Part shown: positions 26,092-35,232 of the stretch, piece after piece
Layout of the letters: every line of letters begins with the position of its first letter
Position numbering within the stretch: the stretch's first letter is position 1
NCBI RefSeq assembly: GCF_014252955.1
Contig: NZ_JACMIA010000001.1
Coordinates: 1,178,001-1,242,000, forward strand
Length of the DNA stretch: 64,000 nt
Reading direction: 5' to 3'
Origin: Stappia sp. 28M-7
GTDB lineage: Bacteria > Pseudomonadota > Alphaproteobacteria > Rhizobiales > Stappiaceae
Notes under the pieces: model-generated
The model's input: only the letters and a program-made list of their open reading frames with translations
Database searches by the model: none
What the model was told of the DNA's origin: nothing
Made by a program: the position numbers and the translations under genes

Positions 26092-27645
26092 ATGGGAAAG
26101 CATATCAAAAGCGCGTTGTTTGCAACCGCATTTGCACTGGCGTCTGGCGCCGCCAATGCGAGCGAGATTACGGTTTCGCTCCCGGGTGACATCCGGTCGA
26201 TAGACTTCGGCGTCAACCGGGACGCCAACACCGATACGGTGTTGCACCATATCGTGGAGGCGCTTGTCGCCTACAGGAACGACCTCTCCGTAGGTCCGAT
26301 GCTGGCGGAGTCCTGGGAGGTTTCCGAGGACGGGCGGAGCTATACCTTCACCCTTCGCAAGGGCGCCGTCTTCCATAACGGCGAACCGGTGACGGCCCGG
26401 GAAGTCAAGTGGTCGTGGGACCGTCTGCTCGACAAGAATACCGGCTTCCTGTGCCGGAGCTGGTTCAAGGGCGGCAGCCTCGGCATCGACATCACGTCCA
26501 TCGAAGTGCTCGATGACCGCCATGTCCGCTTTACCCTAGACGAACCCAACGGCCTGTTCCTGACGCGCATGGCCCACAAGGTCTGCCTGTCGGGCATCGT
26601 TCATCCGGATTCCGTCGGGGAGGGCGGCAAGCTGGAGAAACTGATCGCGACCGGCCCCTTCACGCTCGGCGAACATCGCAAGGGACAATATGTCCGCCTC
26701 GACCGCTTCGACGGCTATGTGCCGCTCGACACGCCCCGCGACGGATACTCAGGAAGCCGGGAGACTTTTGTCGACAGCGTCCGGTTTCTGGTCACGCCGG
26801 ATGCGGCCGCGGCGAAGACCGCGTTGCTCGCCGGTGATATCGATGTCCTGCCCCGTCTCGATCTGAGCACCCTTGCCGAAGTGGAAGGCACGGAAGGCTT
26901 GAGCGTTCAGACCGTCGCGACGCCGGAATGGGAAGTTCTGATGATGCAGAACACCGATCCGCTCCTGTCGGACCGGCGCTTGCGCCAGGCCATCGGCCAC
27001 GCAATCGACATCGACGCATTGACCGCGGGCGCAACCAATGGCCTCGGCAAGCCGAACCCCTCCGCTGTGCCGCGGGCCTCGTCCTATTTCGGGCCGGCCT
27101 TCGCCGAAGGGCTTGGATACGATCCGGACAAGGCGAAAGCGCTTCTGGCTGAGGCCGGATATGACGGACGGCCGTTGAAGCTGGTGACAAACGCGACCTA
27201 TCCCTTCGACAATATCGCGGCCATCGCCATCCAGAGCATGCTTCAGCAAGCCGGCATCAATGTGGAGCTGGACGTGCTCGACTGGGCCAGCCAGTACGCC
27301 GCCTACAAGGAAGGCAAGTTCCAGATGATGGTCATGGGCTTTTCCGCCCGCAGCGATCCCACCCTGATGATGAATGTCGTTGTCGGCGACAAGGTCAGCC
27401 GCGGCAACGCCATTGTCGACGCGCTCGAGATCGTCGAGCTAGTCAACCAGTCGGGCGTTGCCACCGATCCCGAAACGCGGGCTGACCTTTTCCGCAAGGC
27501 GCATTCCCTGATTGTCGAAGACGCTTCTGTGATCGGCCTCTTCAACCCGGCGCGGGCCGTCGGCCTGAATGCCGGGGTCGAGGGCTTCGAACTCTGGCCG
27601 CTGGAGTCACCCCGCTTGTGGGGCGTCCGGACCTCCGGCGAATAA
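26092..27645 (+). CDS. ABC transporter substrate-binding protein, family 5 (Dpp/Opp type)
   Basis: The 517-residue periplasmic binding protein delivers peptide-like ligands to the downstream permeases. The N-terminus is a Sec signal with cleavage predicted after GAANA (about 23). Family marks are LAESWEVSEDGRSYTFTLRKGAVFHNGEPVTA broken over 65-100 and the later block RQAIGHAIDIDAL near 300. GAGAGGGAAG lies before ATG 26092. Family 5 proteins bind di- and oligopeptides, nickel, glutathione or opines; the ligand here is unknown. Confidence 0.9.
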   Translation: MGKHIKSALFATAFALASGAANASEITVSLPGDIRSIDFGVNRDANTDTVLHHIVEALVAYRNDLSVGPMLAESWEVSEDGRSYTFTLRKGAVFHNGEPVTAREVKWSWDRLLDKNTGFLCRSWFKGGSLGIDITSIEVLDDRHVRFTLDEPNGLFLTRMAHKVCLSGIVHPDSVGEGGKLEKLIATGPFTLGEHRKGQYVRLDRFDGYVPLDTPRDGYSGSRETFVDSVRFLVTPDAAAAKTALLAGDIDVLPRLDLSTLAEVEGTEGLSVQTVATPEWEVLMMQNTDPLLSDRRLRQAIGHAIDIDALTAGATNGLGKPNPSAVPRASSYFGPAFAEGLGYDPDKAKALLAEAGYDGRPLKLVTNATYPFDNIAAIAIQSMLQQAGINVELDVLDWASQYAAYKEGKFQMMVMGFSARSDPTLMMNVVVGDKVSRGNAIVDALEIVELVNQSGVATDPETRADLFRKAHSLIVEDASVIGLFNPARAVGLNAGVEGFELWPLESPRLWGVRTSGE

Positions 27646-27677
27646 GACGACGACCAGGTTCTCCAGGGAGATAGTGC

Positions 27678-28619
27678 ATGTGGGCCTATGCTTTGAAACG
27701 GGTGATATCGGCCATACCGATACTCATCCTTGCGTCGATCATGGTGTTCGGCCTGATGCGTCTCATTCCGGGAGACCCGGCACTGCTGTTCATCGGCGAT
27801 ATCGATGATCCGGCGGCGCTGGAGGCCAAGCGCAGGGAGCTTGGCCTCGACCAGTCCCTGGTCACGCAATATCTGACCTGGGCGGCGGCACTGCTGCGGG
27901 GCGACTTTGGCGTTTCGGTGCAAACGGGACGTGCGGTTCTCGACGAGATCCGGGCCGCCTTTCCGGTCACCGCCATCGTCGTCCTGACCGCAACGGTCAT
28001 CGCGGGTTTCATTGCCATTCCAGCCGGTATTGTTGCCGGCTGGAAGCAAAACACGAAGACCGACGCCTCGATCGTGGGCATCGCCACGCTTTGCCTTTCG
28101 GTTCCCGGTTTCTGGACGGCTCTTTTGCTTCTGACGTTCTTTGGTGCCAAGTGGAAGCTGCTGCCCACTGTCGGTTACGTTTCGGTGTTCGAGGATCCCG
28201 CCGCCGGCATGATCTATCTGATCATGCCGGTCGTCGCCCTTGTTCTGACCGAAGTTGCGGTGCTGACCCGCATGTCGCGCGCCAGCACCATTGAGGTGAT
28301 GGGGCTCGAATATGTCACCCACGCGCGCGCCAAGGGGGTCGGCGAGGGTCGTCTCCTGAGGCGACATGTCTTCCCCAATGCCTTCGCACCGACATTGACG
28401 GTTCTGGGGCTCATTCTGGGGCACTTGCTGGGCGGTGTCGTCGTCATTGAGCAGATGTTCAGCCTGCCCGGTCTCGGCCGTCTCATGGTCAATGCGATCT
28501 TTGCCCGTGACTACGCCGTCGTCCAGGGCGTGTTGATCTTCATTGTCGCGATCTACGTCGCAATCAACACGATCATCGATCTTCTCTATCCCGTGTTCGA
28601 TCCCAGGGTAAAACTATGA
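27678..28619 (+). CDS. ABC transporter permease, DppB type
   Basis: This 313-residue inner-membrane protein has about six helices. The DppB-type N-terminus (YALKRVISAIPILILASIMVF, RLIPGDPA) and the EAA loop EYVTHARAKGVGEGRLLRRHVFPNA, which docks on the ATPase, are both present near 210. The start ATG 27678 follows AGGGAGATAG, and the stop overlaps the next permease by four bases. It forms the membrane pore together with the following gene. Confidence 0.92.
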   Translation: MWAYALKRVISAIPILILASIMVFGLMRLIPGDPALLFIGDIDDPAALEAKRRELGLDQSLVTQYLTWAAALLRGDFGVSVQTGRAVLDEIRAAFPVTAIVVLTATVIAGFIAIPAGIVAGWKQNTKTDASIVGIATLCLSVPGFWTALLLLTFFGAKWKLLPTVGYVSVFEDPAAGMIYLIMPVVALVLTEVAVLTRMSRASTIEVMGLEYVTHARAKGVGEGRLLRRHVFPNAFAPTLTVLGLILGHLLGGVVVIEQMFSLPGLGRLMVNAIFARDYAVVQGVLIFIVAIYVAINTIIDLLYPVFDPRVKL

Positions 28620-29449
28620 CCCTCGCCCAACGTTTCCTGAAGGGGCGTTTGAACGCCTGCGCCGGCCTGGTTCTGATGACCTTCTTCCTGCTGGCCGCAC
28701 TGCTCGGCAGCTTGTGGACGCCGCACGACCCGCTGCTGGTCAATTTCGCCGCGCGTCTGCAGCCACCAAGTGCCGAGTACTGGCTCGGGACAGACCAGTT
28801 CGGCCGCGACACCCTTTCCCGCATTCTTGTCGGCGCTTGGGAAAGCCTGACGATCTCCACGCTTTCTGTCACCGTCGCTGTGCTGGCCGGTATCCTTGTG
28901 GGGTCTGTTTCCGGCTATTTCGGCGGCCGCACCGACCGGGCCATCGGCGTGGTCATGGATGCCCTGATCGCATTTCCGAGCCTCTTGCTCGCCCTCGGGA
29001 TTGTGGCTGCCGTCGGTCCCGGCAAATACGGCGTCATCATTGCTCTCGGCATCTCCTACGCCCCCGGCGTTTCCAGGGTTGTCCGGGGCACCGTACTGAG
29101 CATCCGGGCGAAGGACTTCGTCGACAGCTCACGGGCTCTAGGCAACTCCCATCTGGACACGCTGATCAGGCATGTGCTGCCGAACTGCATCACGCCGGTC
29201 TCTGTCATAGCTACTTCACTCTTTGCAACGGCGCTTCTTTCGGAAAGTGCGCTGGCCTTTCTCGGTCTCGGCGTTCCGCCTCCTCACCCGACATGGGGCG
29301 GCATGTTGGCCGACACCAAGCAATTTGCGAGTACCGCCGTATGGCTGGTTCTTGCCCCCGGCCTCGCCATCTCCACAACACTGCTTGCTGTCAACCTGCT
29401 CGGCGATGCTCTGCGCGACTTTTTCGACCCGAGGATGGAGCAAATCTGA
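28616..29449 (+). CDS. ABC transporter permease, DppC type
   Basis: This 277-residue membrane protein matches the DppC/OppC permease class, with an N-terminal helix, the short periplasmic motif WLGTDQFGRDTLSRIL and the EAA loop DFVDSSRALGNSHLDTLIRHVLPN near 170. It is coupled to the DppB-type gene by an ATGA overlap and is followed one base later by the ATPase gene, giving a compact importer operon. Confidence 0.92.
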   Translation: MTLAQRFLKGRLNACAGLVLMTFFLLAALLGSLWTPHDPLLVNFAARLQPPSAEYWLGTDQFGRDTLSRILVGAWESLTISTLSVTVAVLAGILVGSVSGYFGGRTDRAIGVVMDALIAFPSLLLALGIVAAVGPGKYGVIIALGISYAPGVSRVVRGTVLSIRAKDFVDSSRALGNSHLDTLIRHVLPNCITPVSVIATSLFATALLSESALAFLGLGVPPPHPTWGGMLADTKQFASTAVWLVLAPGLAISTTLLAVNLLGDALRDFFDPRMEQI

Positions 29450-29450
29450 C

Positions 29451-31211
29451 ATGGCCGAGCGCAACAACATCCTCCTGGAAATCGACGGCCTGGAGCTTTC
29501 CCTGCAAACCCGGTTCGGCATTCACCGGCCCATCGTCGAAGAGGCCAGCTTGTCGCTGAAAAGCGGTCACGTGCATGCTGTTGTCGGCGAATCTGGATCA
29601 GGCAAGACCATGCTGGCCCGCTCGATCGTCGGCCTGCTGCCGAATGCGGTCTGCCAGAGCGGAGGCTCAATCCGCTTTATTGGCCAAAGGCTGGACAGGA
29701 TCGGTGCGAAAGAACTCCGACGGATACGGGGCCGGGAGATCGGCTTTGTCTTCCAGGAGCCGATGCTGTCGCTCAATCCGGCGATCACGGTCGGCGACCA
29801 GATGCGCGAAGGCCTGCGTCTTCACACGTCGATGCGGCGGGCGGAGATCTATGACTATTGCCTGGCGATGCTGGATCGGGTTGGCATCCGCAATCCGGCC
29901 GGAGCCTTCCGAGCTTATCCGAGCGAATATTCGGGCGGCATGCGCCAGCGGATCATGCTGGCCTCGGTCCTGGCACTGAAGCCTAAGCTGCTGATTGCCG
30001 ACGAGCCGACCACCGCCCTTGATGCCATCATTCAGCGCGAGGTGCTGGATCTGATGGTGGAAATGACGAGGGAGGCGGGAACCTCCGTCCTGCTGATCAC
30101 CCATGACCTCGGCCTTGTCGGCGAATATGCCGGGGATGTCACCGTGATGAAGCGGGGAAGGGTTGTCGAAGCCGGGTCCTGCGAGGAGGTCTTCCGGCAT
30201 CCGAAACAGGCCTATACGCGCATGCTGCTGTCCGCGAGCCCGAAGCGCGGCAAGTGGGTGACGCAGCCAAGGCCCGCGGCCCCGCTTCTGACCGTGGACA
30301 AGGCGGCTGTCGTCTATCGCGGCAAGCGCAAATGGCCTTGGTCCCGCCGGGAGGATTTCCAGGCGGTGCACGGCATCAGCCTGGAGCTGAACAGGGGCGA
30401 GAACCTGGCCATTGTAGGGGAATCGGGATCGGGAAAGACCACCCTCGGCCGGGCGATAACCGGGCTTCAGCAGATGTCCGGCGGCGAGATTCACGTCGAC
30501 GGCCGGAAGTTCGACCCGGCCAACCGCCGAGAATGGCGAGCGATGCGTTCCAAGATGCAGGTGGTGTTTCAGGATCCGGCCTCAAGCCTCAATCCGTGCT
30601 TCCGCATTGGTGAACTTGTCGGCGAAGGCCTGCGCCATGCCAAAGGTCTGGACAGGGCGGAAAAGGCCCGCCGGGTGTTGCAATGCATGCGCGATGTCGG
30701 CCTGGACGAGCGGCAGGTCGAGAAGTTCCCGCACGAGCTTTCCGGCGGACAGAAGCAGCGTGTCGCCATCGCCCGGGCGATCATCATGAAGCCCGACATC
30801 ATCATGGCCGATGAGCCCGTCTCCGCCCTGGACCTGACGGTGCAGGCTCAGGTGCTGGATGTGCTCATGGAGCTGCAGGACAAGTTCGGTTTCTCCTACC
30901 TCTTCGTATCGCACGATCTTGCCGTGGTCGAACAGGTCGCCAGCCGCGTCATGGTCATGCGCCGCGGCCGGGTGGTGGAGACCGGACCGCGCGATGCAAT
31001 CTACGACCGGCCGCTGCATCCCTACACCAGGCGCTTGTTGTCGGCTTCGGCTGTCGTCAGAGCGAATGGAGACGGTGGCTTCGACGTGCACGCGCGCCGG
31101 GTACCCGGCCGCGCTGCCCAGTACAACGACCTTCCCTTTTACGAAGAGGGGCCGAACCACCGGCTGCATGAAGCCGCCCCTGGTCATTTCGTCGCTCTCA
31201 CCCAGGACTAG
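29451..31211 (+). CDS. Fused DppD-DppF type ABC ATPase
   Basis: The 586-residue protein joins two ATPase domains that are separate in E. coli Dpp. Domain one has Walker A GESGSGKT near 47, signature YSGGMRQRI and Walker B LLIADEPTTALD. Domain two repeats these as GESGSGKT near 325, LSGGQKQRV and IIMADEPVSALD. Each half ends with the oligopeptide-transporter C-terminal extension (HPKQAYTRMLL, HPYTRRLLSA). Such fusions are common in alphaproteobacterial peptide importers. ATG 29451 is chosen because it follows the DppC stop by one base; longer in-frame starts lie inside that gene. Confidence 0.92.
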   Translation: MAERNNILLEIDGLELSLQTRFGIHRPIVEEASLSLKSGHVHAVVGESGSGKTMLARSIVGLLPNAVCQSGGSIRFIGQRLDRIGAKELRRIRGREIGFVFQEPMLSLNPAITVGDQMREGLRLHTSMRRAEIYDYCLAMLDRVGIRNPAGAFRAYPSEYSGGMRQRIMLASVLALKPKLLIADEPTTALDAIIQREVLDLMVEMTREAGTSVLLITHDLGLVGEYAGDVTVMKRGRVVEAGSCEEVFRHPKQAYTRMLLSASPKRGKWVTQPRPAAPLLTVDKAAVVYRGKRKWPWSRREDFQAVHGISLELNRGENLAIVGESGSGKTTLGRAITGLQQMSGGEIHVDGRKFDPANRREWRAMRSKMQVVFQDPASSLNPCFRIGELVGEGLRHAKGLDRAEKARRVLQCMRDVGLDERQVEKFPHELSGGQKQRVAIARAIIMKPDIIMADEPVSALDLTVQAQVLDVLMELQDKFGFSYLFVSHDLAVVEQVASRVMVMRRGRVVETGPRDAIYDRPLHPYTRRLLSASAVVRANGDGGFDVHARRVPGRAAQYNDLPFYEEGPNHRLHEAAPGHFVALTQD

Positions 31212-31215
31212 GATC

Positions 31216-32025
31216 ATGAAAGTCACACTTGTCCAGATGAATGTCGGCATCGATCCGGCAGACAATATAGCGGCCGCAGAAAGGCTGATCGGGCAGGCTG
31301 TCGATCAGGAGCGCCCCGACCTGATCGTGCTGCCGGAGTGCTTCACCTTCTTCGGCGGCACGGCCGAAACGCAGCGCGCGGCGGGCGAAGTTTGTCCTGG
31401 CGGTGCCGGTTACGAGATGCTGGCAGGCATGGCCCGCCGCCACGGCGTCTATATTCATGGCGGCTCGCTGACCGAGGCGAAGGGGGAGCAACGTTTCAAC
31501 ACCAGTTTTGTCTTCGACAGGTCGGGCAAGGAAGTCGCTTCCTACCGGAAGATCCACATGTTCCGCATCACCGCGCCCGACGGCACGGTCTACGATGAGA
31601 GCAAGGTCTATACGCCCGGCACGCAGGTGGTGACTTACGACCTCGACGGCATCACCGTGGGCTGTGCCATCTGCTACGACCTGCGTTTTCCGGAACTCTT
31701 TCGCGCCCTGGTGGATGCGGGGGCGGAGGTCGTCGTGCTGCCGGCCGCCTTCACGTTGCAGACCGGCAAGGAGCATTGGGAGCCGCTGCTGCGGGCCCGT
31801 GCCATCGAAACGCAATGCTATGTCGTGGCGCCGGGGCAGGAAGGGCGTTATGAGGAAGACGGGGAAACGCTTTACACTTACGGCCACAGTCTGGTTGTCG
31901 ACCCGTGGGGCGGCGTGATTGCATGCCGGCCGTTGGGGGAAGGTTTGGTGTCTGCCCGAATTGACCGGGCGGCGATCGAGCGGGCGCGCCGGTTGATCCC
32001 GCTGGCAACGCACCGGCGCATGTGA
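31216..32025 (+). CDS. Nitrilase-superfamily carbon-nitrogen hydrolase
   Basis: The 269-residue enzyme cleaves a non-peptide C-N bond, likely an amide. The Glu-Lys-Cys catalytic set is Glu41 in LPECF, Lys112 in SYRKIHMF and Cys153 in AICYDLRFPE. Length and the Nit-like pattern are close to omega-amidase (Nit2), which hydrolyses omega-amides of dicarboxylic acids. It begins four bases after the ATPase stop (GGATC before ATG), so it belongs to the operon, and suggests the imported compound carries or yields an amide. Substrate is inferred. Confidence 0.88.
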   Translation: MKVTLVQMNVGIDPADNIAAAERLIGQAVDQERPDLIVLPECFTFFGGTAETQRAAGEVCPGGAGYEMLAGMARRHGVYIHGGSLTEAKGEQRFNTSFVFDRSGKEVASYRKIHMFRITAPDGTVYDESKVYTPGTQVVTYDLDGITVGCAICYDLRFPELFRALVDAGAEVVVLPAAFTLQTGKEHWEPLLRARAIETQCYVVAPGQEGRYEEDGETLYTYGHSLVVDPWGGVIACRPLGEGLVSARIDRAAIERARRLIPLATHRRM

Positions 32026-32059
32026 ACACACGCCCAAAGGAAGGGGCAGGACCAAAAGC

Positions 32060-32971
32060 ATGAGCACTGAGAAATCCAGCTCACCACGCAACCGCAGTCA
32101 CATTGAGCCGGAAGAATTTGCTCAACGCCTTCTCCAACTGTTTCACAACGATTCCTACCAGCTCGGGCAGAAGGTCAGTGAGCGCAAGCTTGCGACACAG
32201 CTCGGCGTTTCGAGGACACCTGTCCGGGCAGCGTTGTTCCACCTGCTGGAAAGCGGCAATATCAGCCGGGACGAGGGCCAGAAATGGATCCTTGCGAAGC
32301 TGCCCGACCCGGTCGAAAAACTGCTGTCCGACGATGACAGCGACGATCTCGACATGCTGATCTGCAACGACTGGCGTGAGGGCAAACTCAGCAACAGTTT
32401 TACCGAAACGGATCTTATCAAGCGCTACGGCGTTTCGAAGGCGGATTTGAACAGATCGCTGATCGCGCTCGTCCGCGATGGGATCGTCGAACGCTCGTCC
32501 GGCTATGGCTGGCACTTCGCGGCGCTGCTGGATTCGGAAGAACGCCGGCTGCAGTCCTATGATTTCCGCCTTGCGATAGAGCCGGCGGGAATGCGCCTGG
32601 ATAGTTTTCAACCGAATGCGTCGCGTCTTGCTCGGCAGCGTTCCTTACACGAAGAATTGCTCGCCGGAAAAATGGAAACGACCAGCGCCCGCGCGTTGTT
32701 CGAAGTCAATTCGGACTTCCATCTGATGGTCGCGGAGTTTTCTGCCAACGAATTCATTATTCAGGCGGTCAAGCAGCAAAACAAGCTGCGCAGAATTTCC
32801 GAATACGCGACCACCACCAATCCAGCGCGGGTACGGCAGTCCTGCGAGGAGCATATGATGATTGTCGAGGCGCTGGAGCAGGGCGAATTCCTGTGGGCTT
32901 CCTCCTTGATGGAGCGGCATCTCCAAATTGTTCGCCGCTCCGTTTTGCAAAGGCTTATGCAACAGCGCTGA
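32060..32971 (+). CDS. GntR-family regulator with FCD domain and a second winged-helix-like segment
   Basis: This 303-residue protein is the probable regulator of the cluster. Residues about 14-75 form a GntR winged helix (KVSERKLATQLGVSRTPVRAAL). A second block at about 100-145 (NSFTETDLIKRYGVSKADLN, RDGIVERSSGYGWHF) looks like another winged helix. The C-terminal FCD ligand domain (about 165-295) has the metal-type His and Asp residues in FEVNSDFHLMVAE and CEEHMMIVEALEQGE. Two DNA-binding blocks before one FCD are unusual for FadR-type proteins. It begins 35 bp after the amidase gene and its 3' end overlaps the aldolase gene by 17 bp. Confidence 0.85.
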   Translation: MSTEKSSSPRNRSHIEPEEFAQRLLQLFHNDSYQLGQKVSERKLATQLGVSRTPVRAALFHLLESGNISRDEGQKWILAKLPDPVEKLLSDDDSDDLDMLICNDWREGKLSNSFTETDLIKRYGVSKADLNRSLIALVRDGIVERSSGYGWHFAALLDSEERRLQSYDFRLAIEPAGMRLDSFQPNASRLARQRSLHEELLAGKMETTSARALFEVNSDFHLMVAEFSANEFIIQAVKQQNKLRRISEYATTTNPARVRQSCEEHMMIVEALEQGEFLWASSLMERHLQIVRRSVLQRLMQQR

Positions 32972-33689
32972 AGTCAGCCTGACCCAGCAGGGTCTCAAGG
33001 CCGGTTTTCAAGATATCCTGCTCTTCCGCGACTGCCATGATCAGTGCGCCATGGGTTCGGGACAACGCCCGTTCGCCCGCCCGCCAAGCCGGCATGATCC
33101 AGGGTTTGTCCGCGGCGGCAGCTGCATCGATGATCTTCTGCAGGTCCGTCCTGTCTTCATCGTTGAATGTATATCGTCCCCGGCCTCGGGAAAGTGAGAG
33201 GTCGGAAGGCCCGATAAACACGCCATCGACGCAATCGAGCGCGAGAATTTCAGTCACATCCCGCAAGGCTCCTGCCGTCTCGATCATGGGATAGCAGCGT
33301 GTCCGGGCATTTTGCGCTTCGAAATAGTCCTCGCACGGTGCGCCATATCCGGTGGTTCTGCCTCCCCCAAAGCTTCGCTTTCCGGTTGGGGCGAATTTTG
33401 CGTAGGCACACACGTCCCGTGCGTGGGTGAGGTCCTCGATATGCGGCACGATCACGGAATCCGCACCCAGATCCAGCATCTGCTGTATCGGGCTCATCTC
33501 CGGTGACAGCGTCTTGGCATGTACGGAAAATCCTCTCGCCTTGGCGAGGCAGATGAAGCTGTCCGTCGCGGAAAGGTCGAACGTCCCATGCTCGATGTCC
33601 AGAATGATGTGCGGCACCTTTGCCGGCGAAAGCAGCTCGAGCAACCAGGTGTTCGGGCTTGAGAACCAGAGGGCGGTTTGTGGATGCAT
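32955..33689 (-). CDS. HpaI/HpcH-family aldolase
   Basis: The 244-residue class II (metal-dependent) aldolase probably splits a 2-keto-hydroxy acid into pyruvate or glyoxylate plus an aldehyde. Family marks are HIILDIEHGTFD near 32-43, Gly-rich VPHIEDLTHARD, MIETAGALRDV with a metal-binding Glu near 140 and GVFIGPSDLSLSRG with the metal Asp near 170. ATG 33689 follows AGAGG; an upstream GTG is possible. It converges on the GntR gene and has its own AT-rich promoter region containing CAAAAA-TGGCG-TTTTTG. The product would feed central metabolism; substrate unknown. Confidence 0.88.
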   Translation of the reverse strand: MHPQTALWFSSPNTWLLELLSPAKVPHIILDIEHGTFDLSATDSFICLAKARGFSVHAKTLSPEMSPIQQMLDLGADSVIVPHIEDLTHARDVCAYAKFAPTGKRSFGGGRTTGYGAPCEDYFEAQNARTRCYPMIETAGALRDVTEILALDCVDGVFIGPSDLSLSRGRGRYTFNDEDRTDLQKIIDAAAAADKPWIMPAWRAGERALSRTHGALIMAVAEEQDILKTGLETLLGQADFSAVA

Positions 33690-33744
33690 GTTACCTCTCA
33701 CGTTTTTAATGATTTAAAAATACCAAATATCTTGAAAAAATAAA

Positions 33745-33761
33745 CAAAAATGGCGTTTTTG
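33745..33761. promoter_or_regulatory. Palindrome upstream of the aldolase gene
   Basis: CAAAAA-TGGCG-TTTTTG is a perfect 6-5-6 inverted repeat 56 bp before the aldolase start. The same half-sites occur in the divergent region at 24071-24107, and the surrounding DNA is markedly AT-rich. It is a candidate GntR operator. Confidence 0.4.
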
Positions 33762-33899
33762 TAATTTTGCGAGGCGAGTCCGGTTTTGAGCCGCTGTCTC
33801 CTCGGGACATATTGTCCTGTGCAACAACTTGCCCCATGCCTCGTGGTTGGACGCATGGATTGCTTGAGGGTGTCAGTCAGACGTGCTCGGGATCAAAGG

Positions 33900-34480
33900 T
33901 AGTTGAATGTTAGCGTATCGGGCTCCACTGCGACGACAAGAGTTGGCCTTGCCCGTCTTTGAGGATCAGGTTGTCCAAAGCCAAGGCGACACGCATATCG
34001 ACTTCGATAGACAACGCGCCGCAGTATACTGTCTGAATAGCCCCGAGTTTCGTGGGCATCCTCGGGTTACATTTCCTGCAGCCGTTCGAACTCGACGGGA
34101 GAACAGATCGATCACCACGGCCAGATAGGCAAAGCCCTCCTGGGTCCTGATGTATGTGATGTCGGTCACCCACGCCCCTGTCCGGGGCCTCCGCATCGAA
34201 CTGGCGAGCCAAGGCATGGTCGAAGACGACCGACAGCTTGCCGCCATAGGAGCCGGGCTGACGCTTGTAGCCGATCTGCGCCTTGATCCTGGCCAGGGCG
34301 AAATACGCGGCGGCTCATTTTTAGATGTCGCGCCCCTTGGTGAGACGTCTCGCGCTCGATCGTTCAGGTGCGTCAGCGCGCGGACCGCTTCAACAAGATC
34401 GGCAAGCCGAAGTTCTCCTTTCACGCGCTTCGCCATGGCGTAAGGACTGCAGCACTGTCCGCTCGCACAGCGCAATCGGC
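33900..34480 (-). pseudogene. Remnant of an IS3-family transposase orfB
   Basis: In one minus frame (about 34212-34310) the line [16 protein letters not shown] and [15 protein letters not shown] can be read. In another frame (about 34172-34085) it continues as [20 protein letters not shown] with IDLFSRRV. This is the beginning of an IS3-type DDE domain, broken by a frameshift at PDR and trailing into noise. No terminal repeats were found, so only a fragment remains. Confidence 0.75.
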
Positions 34481-34877
34481 AACAGGTCGCCGATATTGCT
34501 CATGAAATGCTCATTGGCCGCTTCCGCCGCATGAGACACCACCTCGGAAGTTCCGGTTCGGGGCGATCCAAAGACGGGTAGCACGTCATCAGGCTCAATA
34601 GCCTACCTCAGGGAGCAGACCATACCCACGCAGCGGTCTCAATCCGTTCTCGGCAAGGAGGCGGGTAATCTCCGGCGCTTCCGCGACCGGTTCCGACCCG
34701 AAATACATATGAGATTTTTATTCTTTGGGGCCTTCGCCTCTCTCGAACCTTTATGCAGTCCTGCGCCATATTCCCGTCACCTTCGCTGCCGGTTCCTGCT
34801 GAGGAGAAGCGCGGAGAAAAACTATAGGCGTCAGGAAGTCTTGCCGGTCGGCAGCTTCCGACAAGACGGGGTGCGCA
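34481..34877. other. Gap upstream of kdpF
   Basis: This stretch holds the likely kdp promoter. A T-rich run ATTTTTATTCTTT near 34714-34726 is reminiscent of KdpE target sites but is not a firm match. A 37-codon minus frame at 34595-34708 (starting MYFGSEPVAEAPE) has no recognisable identity and may be debris. Confidence 0.35.
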
Positions 34878-34967
34878 ATGATACTTGAATATATACTGGG
34901 AGGCGGTGTGGCTCTGGTCGTCACAGCCTACCTTGTCTACGCGCTTTTGCGGCCGGAGCGCTTCTGA
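34878..34967 (+). CDS. kdpF: KdpF small membrane subunit
   Basis: A 29-residue frame encodes MILEYILGGGVALVVTAYL followed by VYALLRPERF. This is the single helix and basic-aromatic end typical of KdpF, which stabilises the KdpABC complex. It stands first in the kdp run but is followed by a 265-bp gap and kdpB, rather than directly by kdpA as in E. coli. Confidence 0.8.
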   Translation: MILEYILGGGVALVVTAYLVYALLRPERF

Positions 34968-35232
34968 ATCGCCGAACGTCTAATCCGTTGAGACAGGCGG
35001 CGTGGATCATCGCCAAGTTGCTCGGCCCGATCCGCACATCTCCCGGGCCACGGCCCGACCTCCTGAAGACAGAAAGCCCCCTTGCGCCAGGCATCGCCTT
35101 CGCGACAGCGCCGGTGATGCCGGCGTGCGCGCTGCTTGCCTTGCTCCTCTCCCGCCTCTTCGAGCCGGGCAGATGCGGGCCGGGCCAATGCGGGCCGGGA
35201 CTGTCACCAGAAACATCAAGCTGGAGTCACTC
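34968..35232. other. Gap between kdpF and kdpB
   Basis: No separate gene is evident in these 265 bp, although the kdpB frame stays open upstream to 35002. ATGCGGGCCGGG occurs twice close together (about 35172 and 35190), a short direct repeat. The gap may mark the join where kdpA was displaced. Confidence 0.35.

Noticed and set aside
29223-29450. Longer start for the fused ABC ATPase
   Set aside because: The extra 76 residues lie inside the DppC-type gene in another frame; ATG 29451 gives a normal ABC N-terminus.
34714-34726. T-rich run as a definite KdpE operator
   Set aside because: Only a loose resemblance to the E. coli site; mentioned in the gap entry but not claimed.
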